64,000 bases of DNA from Dastarcus helophoroides. Lineage: Eukaryota > Arthropoda > Insecta > Coleoptera > Bothrideridae. A program made the position numbers and the translations under genes. The stretch's first letter is position 1. Each line of letters opens with the position of its first letter. Under the pieces are notes generated by a model. That model was not told where the DNA came from, made no database searches, and saw only the letters and a list, made by a program, of their open reading frames with translations. Of this stretch, positions 54,344 to 64,000 are shown one piece after another. The stretch covers positions 3,392,635 through 3,456,634 of the forward strand of contig CM053326.1 of the NCBI GenBank assembly GCA_028583605.1, read 5' to 3'.

Positions 54344-55042
54344 TTAAGCAAATGGGTAACACATGAATTGAATGAAACGAACAATGTACAGCGCTTAACA
54401 ATCTGTTCATCATTGCTTTCTCGCCACAAATTAATGTCGTTTTTTGACCGGATGTTGACGTGTAATAACAAATGGATTATGTACTGCAACAATGAGCGCT
54501 CATAGGATTGGCTACCCATTAAAGATCCGTTGACGTTGACTGCTAAACCAAACATTCACCAACAAAAGATTCTGTTATGTATATGGTGGACTACAGCAAG
54601 TATAGTTCACTATGAGCTTCTGCCAAGTGAACAAACCATTACTGATGAAATCAACTCGGCACAGCTTAACAGAGATGCGGTCACCCTAGATCAAAAACAG
54701 CCTGCTTTGGCGAACAAAAAAGATGTTGCCTTCCATCAGGACAACGCAAGACCACACACAGCAAGAATCACCCAGGAAATTATAGCGTGACTACAATGGG
54801 AAGTTCTACCTTACCCTCCGTACTCACCAGACCTTGCACCAAATGACAACCACCTGTTTTTGGCCTTGGACAACCACATGAGGAATCGGCGATTTGAAAA
54901 TAAAGAGGTTTTGGAAAACGAGGTAATACACTTCTTCAATTCCCAAAGGCAAGATTTTTACAAAAATGGGATATATCATCTTGTATCTAGATGGGAAAGG
55001 GTAATACTTGCTAAGGGTGATTATTTTTTAGAACAAATCTAA
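54344..55042 (+). pseudogene. mariner transposase, catalytic part
   Basis: Resumes with KWVTHELNETNNVQRLTICS and SLLSRHK. The first catalytic Asp should sit in the WWD motif near 54582; here it reads WWTT, so it is lost. The second Asp is in HQDNARPHTA (near 54750) and the third in YSPDLAPND, 34 residues later, the mariner DD34D spacing. Stops occur after NNERS (54503-54505) and after QEIIA (54788-54790), and the C-terminus ends at 55042. Dead by several lesions. Confidence 0.88.
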
Positions 55043-55110
55043 GTTAAACTCATTTTCTGTGTCACTATTTCTTAACCTTCAAAACCGCACGAACTCTTTT
55101 GGTTGCCTGG

Positions 55111-55557
55111 GAGATTATGAAAGAAACTAAAAGCTGATAAATTGTGACAAAACATTTCAAGCATTAATTGTTAGAGGTGATATTTGATAATGTCTAGTAT
55201 GCTGGTTTTTAGCAAATTGAAAATTTTATCTTTATTTACATTACTTGTTTTATTTAAACTCAGAAGGTTTATTTTACTTTTCCCTTCTAGCTATGAAGTG
55301 AAATTAATGTTTAAATGTAAACCGTATGTATTCTTAAACATCTGTTTTAATTGTTTAGAAGAGCGAACGAAACAATTCACCCAGAAGATCATTTATTTTG
55401 TATATTACGTTTTCCTCCGAATGTATAATAAAATAATTTTGTTTGACACATGTCTGAATAGACCTCAGTCATTTTATTTATTAAAGTAGAGTATACGTTT
55501 TATTAAAAAGTACGGATTTTTATAGGGCTCATAAATTGTTAAAAAAATATTGAAAAA
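55111..55557. other. AT-rich spacer
   Basis: An open frame at 55184-55489 has only hydrophobic low-complexity content. Nothing recognised. Confidence 0.4.
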
Positions 55558-55661
55558 TTGATATACAAATCTTGTCCCCTGAACCAAGAATGTTTAAAAC
55601 AGAACACAACACTTGCTCTAACGCGTTTCGATAGCAAAAGCTATCATCTTTAGAGAAATAT
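55558..55661 (-). repeat. Short repeat A copy
   Basis: TTGATATACAAATCTTGTCC to CGTTTCGATAGCAAAAGC and TATCATCTTTAGAG. It lies just past the 3' end of the Jockey-type copy. Confidence 0.85.
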
Positions 55662-55679
55662 TAAAACATTTTTTTAAAG

Positions 55680-57540
55680 AAGGGGAAATCACCTTACGGA
55701 CACCTGGAAAGATAACCAACTTCCGATAAACGGGTACCGACTAAAACCACTGCTTCTTCGGGCCGGGCCAATGGCCCTCAATCCCTCCATCGGAATAGGG
55801 CAATTACGCTTGGACACGAATGCAAGCTCTTTTGCCTGAAACAAACAAAACAAAAATTTCCCTATTGAAAGACGGTTGCTGTTGCAGCCTAGAGAACCAT
55901 CCTCGGTCTTCTGATCCGGGTTGGAATGTTTGGATCGTAATACACTGCCTGTCGAACTAGTTCGTTGGGATGCGTTACCGCTCTCAACATTGCCCTAAAA
56001 TTTACCTGCCTGAGGAAATCTCTTACCTTAGGTAGGTTGACTTCCCTATGGAGTTGATCATTTCTAACAAACCATGGAGCATCCATGGCTTGTCTTCGTT
56101 CTGGAACACCAGTAGTTTCTTCATCTGGTCATTGGCAGCTTGTGACCATGCTACAGATGCGTAGGCCATCGCTGGTCTTATGATTGATGTGTACAGCAAA
56201 ACTTTAAGTCCTACGGACAATTTGGTATTTCTACCAATCATTGTTAGCAGCAGTTTCTTTAGCATTCTGGCATTGGATACTACATAATCGATGTGAGCCT
56301 AAAATGTCAGTGTTTTGTCTACTATTACCCCCAAATACTTCGTCTGAAATCTCCAGTTGACGTTTGCCCATAGACGTGAATATGACCATATGGTTGGAGT
56401 CTTCTTCTGGTGAAGAAAACTGGTTGGGTCTTGTCTGCGTTGACTCTGATTCTCCATGTACAAAAATATTCTATAAGTTGGTCAGTCGCTGTCTGTAATC
56501 GCCTGGTGACCAATTCTGGACTTAGAGAATTTGCCAATAACGCTGTGCCGTCAGCATAAGTTGCCAATGTCATCTGGTCGGTTCTTGGAATGTCTGCTGT
56601 GAGCAGACAATATAGAAGCGGAGACAAGGCAGAACCTTGAGGTACGCCATATCCCAATCTATACTGGTTAAATAGTTCCTGTCCAACCTTCGCTTTAAGT
56701 GAGCGCTGGTGCAGCAACGAGCTTATCATTTGAACCATCGCTAGAGGTATCCCGAAGTGATGCATCTTGAAGACTAATCCTTGGTGCCAAATGTGTCAAA
56801 TGTGTGTCAAATGCCTTGGAGACATAGAAGAAAATTGCTCCTACTAACTGATTTCAGTTCATGCTGTATGTGATTTTTTCAACCACACGCAGAAATTGAT
56901 CCGAGGTAAAGTGCATTAGTTGGAATCTAAATTGTTCCTCAGGAATAATGTCGCGATCGCTGATGATGTTCTGCAGACGCTTCTTCAAGATCCTCCCGCA
57001 ATCTTACCCAAGTTGGACAAGAGGCTTATTGGCCTGTAATTTTGGGAAAAATTGTAGCCAATTTTCCTGGAACATATAATGGTGCTAATATGCTTCCACT
57101 TATTTGCATCCCTGATGATGATAGGCGGAATTTTGGTGTCAGTGGGGGCTCTCTTTTCAGTCTCCTACCCTTAAGAATTAGACGAGCTGCTTACGTCGTG
57201 TTTTGTGTTTCCTTTGCTTGAGACTTGTCGATCGCTGGGGGTTTTTGAATCTCCTCCCTTAAAGAATTCTTTTTAGTTGGAGTTTCTTCTGATGAAGAAT
57301 TTTCCTCCTCCATTTGATGTGCTTTCACAGCTCTTTTGCGTCGTCGAATTATGGCGTTTCCTTCGAGCAACTTGTATTCTTCGTTTCCCGACGAAGAGAA
57401 ACGCTGACGTTTGCTTGCGACGCTCGCCGCTTCACTAGCAATACTTGCCGCTTCGTTCATAACGCTTTTCGCTTCTCTTTCGATCTCGCTGTTGTCGATG
57501 AAAGGTTATTAGAAAAAAACATTAACTTACATGCGTGAAC
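55680..57540 (-). pseudogene. Jockey-type non-LTR retrotransposon, ORF1 fused to reverse transcriptase by deletion
   Basis: Minus strand. From 57460 an ATG opens 89 residues of an ORF1 N-terminus (MNEAASIASEAASVASKRQR, charged, Ser-rich), then PPIIIRDANKW-like ORF1 content near 57100. Without any endonuclease this passes into reverse transcriptase: NYRPISLLSNLGKI (about 57030), GYGVPQGSALSPLLYCLLTA, the active-site box TYADGTALLA (Asp to Gly in the usual YADD), WRIRVNADKTQPVFFTRRR, RPAMAYASVAWS and the tail LPKVRDFLRQVNFRAM to 55889. The 3' UTR runs to about 55680. Internal deletion, frame changes and the lost active-site Asp make it dead. A different subfamily from the 36.2 kb copy. Confidence 0.8.
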
Positions 57541-58020
57541 ACACTAGAAGTATTACATATTTGTAATAACACAAAAAAACTTAATTTTTTGGAAGCAATA
57601 GAAATTTACAAATATTTACATTATAGTAATTTACACTTATGAACGAGGAGCTTGATCTTCCGAATACATCTCTAATTGAAGCTTTGGAAGAGAATTTGGA
57701 TAAGATGGAATATTCGTAGGAGTCTGTGGTCCATAGAGCTTGTTAGCATAACAGATTGCTGGTATGACCACCAGTGATGCATTAATGCGATCCGGTGTTA
57801 GCAAATATTTATCGAAAACCTTGTGGAATTTTTAAATTTTGTTTCGTTTATATCGTTAATAGTGTTATGAATTTTGTTTCTTTTTTTAAAATATCGGTTT
57901 TGCGTTTATCGTTTGAATTATTGAATTAGTAAAAAGGAATCCGTGGATTTTATAACTATCTTTCTGAAGATCACAATAAATAAGAGGCTCTTGAAGAGGC
58001 ATAGATCTTAAAGCAATGGG
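57541..58020. other. AT-rich spacer
   Basis: No gene recognised. Confidence 0.4.
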
Positions 58021-59035
58021 TCGATCCGATGTCTTAATATCTTAATATTAATCTCTGGTGTGGGAGCTTACTGTGGCTTAAAAAGTATTATTATTCTTAT
58101 GGGATCGGTTATCCCTGCAGCACTGAAACTTTTGCTTATTGTGCCCCCACGATTATCTCATAATTCTAAAGTTCTTTTGAAGAATTCCAAAATCTTCTTT
58201 ACGGGTGTTTCCACTATTGTCTTTGGTTCAGTCAGAGCATTCTCGAAGCTGGAATATCCATCTCTTGCCAAAGCCGGACATTCACATAATATGTATAAAG
58301 GAGTTTCTTCTTCCTCTCCACAAATTCTACAAATAAAATTTTCTTTCACGCCAATTATTGTAAGAGTAAATAGTCCAACTGTCCACCTGAGCTGATTTTT
58401 GCTTAACTGTAATAGTTTTCTGGCTCTCTTTTCTGATGGTCCATCAATGAACATCCGCGATTATCTCAGACCACTGACAGCCCTCCAGTGAGTGCTGTGT
58501 TCTTTTCTTAAGAGTTTCTTCATTACCTCTTTTGCTGTTTTGTAAGCAAGCGGACAAGTGGGTCCTATTAGAGGAAACTCGGCTCCTCTTTTGCCTAGAA
58601 GATCTGCTCTCTCATTTCCTTGAATTCCCCGATGGGCCTCAACACATCAAAGTATAACTGTATTGTGGTGTGCCAAGTTGCTTAGTTTATCAACACAATT
58701 TGACCATTCTGGAGTTTATTTCATAAGCTCTCAGCGCATTAAGTGTTGCTTGGCTATCGCTATAGATCACGATTCTTTTGTTTTTATAAGACCTCCTGAT
58801 CGTTGCTTCAGCACAGGCTGTAATTAAAGTAATTTCTGCCTGAAATACGGTTGCCAAAGATCTCAGGTTTATGTAAAATTCATTCCTTGGTTCTTTGTTG
58901 GTTCTTCCCGCACCACTACTTATCTTTGTTTTGGATCCATATGTGAACCAGACTGGTGTACTATCTCTATTTGGTTCTACTAATTGAACTCCCCTTTTTG
59001 AGCGTAAAACGTAAATTAGTTGCTCAATAGTTTTT
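58021..59035 (-). pseudogene. R1/I-type retrotransposon 3' end: RNase H and zinc motif
   Basis: Minus strand. RNase H blocks are seen at 58960-58740: FTYGSKT (Asp of TDGS changed to Tyr), FQAEITLITACAEA, YSDSQATLNAL. After several stops and frame changes the C-terminal part reads QLRWTVGLFTLTIIG and a CRICGEEEETPLYILCEC zinc motif at about 58340-58290, ending at 58158. Same architecture as the element at 18582 but a different subfamily. A CR1-type 3' end lies directly beside it at 59038. Confidence 0.75.
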
Positions 59036-59037
59036 TT

Positions 59038-60080
59038 TTGAGTTTAATCCACTCGCAAAGGGTAACCCCATTATGGTTTCAAAGCACTGCGAGCAGGATG
59101 CGCAAACAAGGATAGATGGTGATGAACCGCCTTCTTAAACAAGTATAGGTTGTAATTTTTGGGGAAAATTCCTTTCGGTAACAAGTTCCATAACTAGGAA
59201 GATCTATAGAAAAAAGAGTCTCCGTAGACAGAAGTCCTCACTGCGTCAAGCTGGACCGCACAGAAATTTGCTGTCTCCGACTGTCTAGTACGCCTCAAGA
59301 ATCTTGCCCTTGGGGGGATCAATCCTTTTAGTTCCAGCGAGCATCTTTCATGACAGTACTTGTAGAAAAGAGACAAGTCGCCAACCATACGCCTGTGCTC
59401 TAGTGTTTTGAGAGAATCAGTCAGACTCCCGTCATTAATTAGGCAAATCGCTCTTCTTTGAATTGAATCCAAGAGAGCTAAAGTGTGTTTTGGGGCTGAA
59501 CTCCAAACATGAAAATAGTATTTTAGTGTTGGCCTAACTTGAGCTTTGTATAGTGTTAATAGCTGATGAGATGTGAAGTACTTTTTAGCTCTAAAAAGAA
59601 AGCCTAGCTTCTGAGAGGCGGATTTGGCAATGGCGCGCACATGATCGTCTCAAGAGAAGTTGGTGCTTGCATCTACTCCTAGGATAGATAAATTAGATTC
59701 CATTGGAAGGATTTTACCGTTTATTAGCATTATTCCTTGATGTTTTCTTAGAGAAAACCGCGGCCTGAGTTTTTGAAGCGTTGAAGTCGACCAAATGGTT
59801 CTTATTCCATTTCAGAATAATCTTGAGATCCCGATCAATCGTCTGTATCTGCTGTTTCCTTAGTTGATCTGAAGCAGCGGTAGATAATGGTTTCTCAGAG
59901 AAAAAAGATGACACAAGGTTATTATTATCTGCGTAGCTGTATATAGGATTGGAAGTTAAAGCTAAGAGATCATTTATGTGTAACAGAAATAGAGTAGGAG
60001 ACAGAACAGTCCCCTGAGGCACCTATGCGTTAATTGCAAATGTCTCGGATGAGATGCCATCGACGACGACCTGAAGAGAT
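59038..60080 (-). pseudogene. CR1-type retrotransposon fragment, copy 5
   Basis: The longest uninterrupted CR1-type copy, minus strand. It has GTVLSPTLFLLHINDLLALT, then SYADNNNLVSS (second Asp of YADD replaced by Asn), NHLVDFNASKTQAAVFSKK, FLFRAKKYFTSHQLLTLYKA, the tail DSLKTLEHRRMVGDLSLFYK and LKGLIPPRARFLRR, then a 3' UTR ending in a short A-rich run at 59030-59040. A frame change lies near 59700. 5'-truncated at about 60080. Useful as the empty-site reference for the insertions in copies 3 and 4. Confidence 0.85.
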
Positions 60081-61290
60081 CTTCTTCTTGACGTCTTAAT
60101 AACTACCATAATTAGACATTTTTACCTTTGGATGAATGCATAATTGCAGAAAGTTGCAGCGATAGTTTATTTTAGTGTAAGAGCTACTCAAAATAATGTT
60201 ACTTTCTACATATTGTCAATTGCTGATTGTCGGTTGATTATTACTCCTGCATGAAAGCTTACTACGAGACGAATGGTAGTTAGTGCTGCTTGTTTCTATA
60301 GTCGCTGGTTGTTCATTGCTCCGATGTGAGAACAGTCTAAGATTTTGTGGCACATATTGTTCAGATAAACAGTTTTTTTAGACTTTCTTTGTTTGTTAAG
60401 CCTTTTGAATACGTGCTTAAAATTAATGACAACATCACCGACTGAGATATAGAACATGTTTATTATCAATTTATACCAGTTAACCAGTTACACCAGTGTA
60501 TAATATTATCGTTAAAGAATTGTATGCGATGCATTCCTTTTTGAAGTTTGAAAAAGATCAAAACACCCCTTTATTTTGAAGTGAATCGAAACGGTTCGGG
60601 ATTTAAATGGAATTTGCTTTGAAATTGAAAGTGTATCTCGATAAGCGCATCACCTAGCAACTGAACTCTTATTTCGTCTCCAATATTGACAATTTTTGTC
60701 TGCATGAAGTAATTTTCAATCCTTCAATTCTTATTTATATTAAAGTGTAATAAATCCTTTTGGAGAGATCTCTCGCTAATCAGAGTAAAGTATATATGAA
60801 AGTCGTAGCATTACTCCTCAACTATAATAAATTATGTTTTAGTTCGCTCCAATAGATGAAATAGATCTAGTCTTTCTGAATTAGATTAATATGATACGAA
60901 TAAAATCGATGGCGCAGGAAATAGGAAATGAAGTTTCAAAGCTTTAATTTTAAATTAAGTAACGTTTTACTGCTTGGGTTGGGAAAAAATTGCAGAAATT
61001 AGGCCAAAATATTATTTCACGACAAATGGTTGATATAGACATATTTTTGATTTCTCAATTACTAATAGGCATGTCTTAAAACGTCAATCAAGGCGTGTTT
61101 AAATGGGAAACCATATCATGACTTAATCGATATATCTATGTATGTAGAAGGCGCCTAATTTCTTTATAAATTTCAAGCAATGAGGTAAGAGGATATACTT
61201 TGTTTTCACAAAATATCCTGATGGCAGAAGAACAAAAAAAAATGACATTAATGAAATTTTGAGATCAAAAAACTAAAGACGCGTATTTTA
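60081..61290. other. DNA without recognised features
   Basis: No gene, tandem repeat or known repeat family seen. Confidence 0.45.
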
Positions 61291-61740
61291 ACAAAAGGAT
61301 AACCCCACTGCTTTTCAATCTAATTATGGAAAAACTCATAGACAGCGTAAAACCATAAATGGGTATAAAATAAGAAGGTACAACCTGACTATTTTGTGTT
61401 ATGCTGACGATCTGGTGCTAATCGCAGACACTGAAGACAACCTACAATTATTTTTCAATTTGCAAATACTTGTCTCAAAAGAGCCTGCAAATCAGAAATA
61501 AGTAATAAAATCATTGAACAAGTGATGTCCTTTACGTATTTGGGAGTAGAAACATCGGGTGATCGGAATAACTACAGGGAAGTCAAACAACAAGTTATGA
61601 AAGCAGCAAGAGTATTTGGGTACTCAAGAGATGTCACCAGGGAAAATAAAAACTTTACTACAGAGAATAAAGCCTTTATATATAAAAATGGAAACTGAGT
61701 GATATACACATTAGGAAAGTCAAACACTATCCATAGGGAG
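61291..61740 (+). pseudogene. RTE-type non-LTR reverse transcriptase fragment
   Basis: Plus-strand remnant in several frames: TPLLFNLIMEKLIDSV (61300), YNLTILCYADDLVLIADTED (61378-61440) with the YADD box intact, SFTYLGVETSGDRNNYREVK and AFIYKNGN. The YADDLVLIADT motif and the FTYLGVE..SD segment point to an RTE-like or related clade. Short and broken by stops and frame changes. Confidence 0.7.
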
Positions 61741-63456
61741 AATGTTAATAAGAGATTTAACATTGAGAGCTAATAGTCGGATAGATGAGTGGCGTCTTAT
61801 ATTCTCCTACACCGGTGTAGGCAATTCAACCAGAGCGCAGCGATCAGTGCTGGTGGAGATTTCAGTAGTACATCATAGCTTCTAACGTGTTTTGTTACAG
61901 GATTACTACTGGCAGGCAACATTTTTATTAAAATACCACATGCGGTTCTTTTAGTCCGTTGATTTAATCAACGTCTGAGGTTAAATAAAACTAATATTCT
62001 TTGATAACCAAAATAAATAAACGAGATTTCTTAAACAAAATAAATAATAACTCTAATGAAGAATATAACATAATAACTCTTTAAATATTACAAGATAAGG
62101 AGTTCAAATAGGCCGCCGGACTGTGCTAAACAATATTCCAGTCTGTTGTAAAACTTGACGAGTTTTTTCTAACATCTAAACTGGAAGATACGAGAATGCT
62201 GCGCCAAAGTAGGGGAATACGTTCAGCGGCCGTAGAAAACTATGGAAGGGACAATTCTTAGCGTTTTACATGGACAATGAAAAATTTTCCTTATACAGAT
62301 AAGTCACAGATACAGATATGTCATGTATCAACGCACAGCCCAAACCGCTAACTCTAAGAACTTGAAATTTGGTACAGAGGGTCTTTTTGGACCGTAGGCG
62401 CACACCAAAGAGAAATTTTTAAAAATTCAACGTGTAAGGGGGCTTATAGGAACGTTAAAAGTACGCTCTGACGTCTGTCAATGTAATAGGTAGCGGTAAC
62501 CAAATTCGAATAAGATGAAAGCAAATTAATATTTTTGATGACAGAACGTTGATAATTGTTTGCCATTTTTGAATTGGTAACTGTTTTTATTTTAATTTAA
62601 CGATAAAACTGATAAGTGACTGTGATATTGATAGGTATCGTCGGGGAAGTGGTGAAATAAATTGTCATTCCCATTATTGGACATGTGAGTGACAAAATTT
62701 GCCTATCAAAAACTTGAAATTTTGCAAAGAACTTTCTGTAATTGTTTCTCTTTTAAAATGAAAAAAAAACAGCCGGATATTTTTGTAATTAAATTTAATA
62801 TAAAAATTTAAGATTAAAATGTAAGGTTCGAAAATTTGAATAAAGCGCAAGACTTTTCAAAAAAAATTTAATAATTTAAAAAATACAATAAGAATTTCAC
62901 ATTTTTTTAATTTTGACTTTAAAGCTGGTGTTTAAATTTTTACAAAAGTCCGGGCCGCTACTTCAGGGGCATATTCTACACATTAAAATATGAAAAATGT
63001 TGAAACACATTTTTTTCTTTAAATTGCCTCCTAACGGAGATATGACCATTTAAAGATGGAGCCCCTAAAGTGGTTTTTTTACTACAAAAAGTTAACGGTT
63101 AGTAGCAAAGTCATGAAATTGGGCAAGCAGTTAAAGAATTGGATTAGGCATATTCTCATGTAACATATTTTTTAAATAAGCAGTAGCGTGGTGTGTAAGG
63201 GGTTGCCCGCGAATATTTTTTGCCGTAACTTTTTTGTGTTGCAATATTTCGACACAAAAGTGCCATAATCGTAAAATGCAACATTTTTTATACAAAAAAG
63301 TTACTCTTTCTCAAAGTCGCTAAAAGTAACCGTTTACGAGAAAAAAGCGTTTAAACAAAATTGTTGCATTTATTAGAATTCGTTTTGCAAATTTCTAATT
63401 TATCCACTACTAACTGCATTGATATAAAAATAGTACAAAATTAAGAATAAAAAAAA
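61741..63456. other. Non-coding stretch with two short palindromes; probable UTR of the following transposon
   Basis: A perfect 16-bp palindrome CCTACACCGGTGTAGG lies at about 61813-61828 and a hairpin CGTTGATTTAATCAACG near 61962. No coding content was recognised. The last several hundred bases, downstream of the minus-strand transposase, are likely its 3' flank. Confidence 0.4.
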
Positions 63457-64000
63457 TCAAAGCAAGTGTTCGAAATTACTGCCCCCTGCAGCAATACATT
63501 GCTCGGCTCGTCTTCTAAGGGAACTCCTTACTCTTTCGCAAATGCCTGGTGTATTGTGAATCTGGTTGAACCCATTTTCAATTCGTTCACGAAGATCATT
63601 GATATTGTCAACTGGTGTGGAGTAGACGATCTGCTTTAGATGTCCCCATAAGTAGAAATCGAGTGGGTTGAGGTCAGGAGACCTAGCTGGCCATGGCATC
63701 GGACCTCCTCGACCTATCCATCGTTGATGATAGTTGTTATTCAAAAATTCCCTAGCAACTGCACTAAAATGGGTAGGTGCCCCATCGTGCATTATCCACA
63801 TTCGCTGTCTTGTTATGAGTGGAACATTTTCAAGTAACACGGGTAACTCTGTTTGCAAAAAATGTCTATATGATGCTCCTGTTAACCTATGAGGTAAAAA
63901 AAACGGTCCAATTATAGAGTCCCCTATTATTCCTCCCCAAATGTTAAGTGAAAAATGTTGCTGATGTCTCGACTGAATAACTGCATTGGGATTTTCAACT
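63457..64000 (-). CDS. Tc1/IS630-like transposase, C-terminal part, runs off the window
   Basis: Open on the minus strand from the window edge (64000) to a stop at 63457, about 180 residues. It covers the DDE catalytic domain of a Tc1/IS630-type transposase: SLNIWGGIIGDSIIGPFFLP, RMWIMHDGAPTHF (second catalytic Asp), GRGGPMPWPARSPDLNPLDF with the third acidic position in PDLNPLD, then YLWGHLKQIVYSTPVD. It ends with a CIAAGGSNFEHLL tail. The catalytic motifs and frame are intact over the visible part, unlike the related genes at 11.8 and 32 kb. The N-terminus is outside the window, so whether the gene is complete cannot be judged. Confidence 0.85.
   Translation of the reverse strand, partial: VENPNAVIQSRHQQHFSLNIWGGIIGDSIIGPFFLPHRLTGASYRHFLQTELPVLLENVPLITRQRMWIMHDGAPTHFSAVAREFLNNNYHQRWIGRGGPMPWPARSPDLNPLDFYLWGHLKQIVYSTPVDNINDLRERIENGFNQIHNTPGICERVRSSLRRRAEQCIAAGGSNFEHLL

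Larger units (their letters stand above)
53174..55110 (+). mobile_element. mariner element, split by a hAT-type MITE
   Basis: Imperfect inverted ends of about 31 bp: CCAGGCAACCAATAAAG then TTCGTGCGGTTTT at 53174, and the inverted match CGCACGAACTCTTTTGG then TTGCCTGG ending at 55110. The left flank is TA; the right flank is GA, so one copy of the TA target has mutated. The transposase is in two pieces because of an insertion at 53695-54335. Without it the element would be about 1.3 kb, the usual mariner size. Confidence 0.88.

Overview
This window looks like repeat-dense intergenic or heterochromatic DNA from an arthropod, most likely an insect. It is AT-rich, holds no recognisable host gene, and is built almost entirely of nested, mostly dead transposable elements. 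The mix points to insects: an errantivirus-like Gypsy element with an Env remnant, R1/I-type, Jockey-type, CR1-type and RTE-type non-LTR retrotransposons, mariner and Tc1/IS630 transposases, hAT and pogo-like DNA elements. I cannot name the species.

Layout. 1-2.99 kb: minus-strand R1/I-type retrotransposon (ORF1 and endonuclease) whose 5' end abuts a 0.7 kb (TAG)n/(GGTAGT)n tract. 3.7-10.3 kb: AT-rich filler with fold-back repeats. 10.35-15 kb: a Tc1-like element broken by CR1 copies and short repeats. 16-18.2 kb: a MITE and a solo-LTR-like unit. 18.25-21.26 kb: a CR1 copy split by an R1-type element with a 14-bp target duplication. 22.3-24.2 and 39.2-41.5 kb: two arms of an inverted duplication that share an older short-repeat insertion. 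24.2-30.1 kb: a 5'-truncated errantivirus-like element. 31.5-32.8 kb: an internally deleted Tc1-like gene. 35.7-37.3 kb: an LTR split by a Jockey-type element with a striking hairpin array in its 3' UTR. 38.5-38.9 kb: a clean solo LTR. 41.5-46.8 kb: pogo-like ends around a nearly intact hAT element. 46.8-49.8 kb: a CR1 copy split by a DNA element with AATT duplications. 50.3-52.9 kb: a young-looking DNA transposon with ~183-bp inverted repeats. 53.2-55.1 kb: a mariner element split by a hAT-type MITE. 55.7-61.7 kb: Jockey, R1/I, CR1 and RTE fragments. 63.5-64 kb: a Tc1-like transposase that runs off the edge.

The most notable signals are: (1) four hairpins with covarying stems and a near-invariant 12-nt loop directly downstream of a Jockey-type pol stop codon; (2) two short repeat families whose core fits a hammerhead-ribozyme layout, in at least nine places; (3) the 50.3-52.9 kb transposon, whose single gene has one internal stop and whose transposase family I cannot place with confidence. 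No bacterial genes, operons, CRISPR arrays or clear RNA genes were seen.
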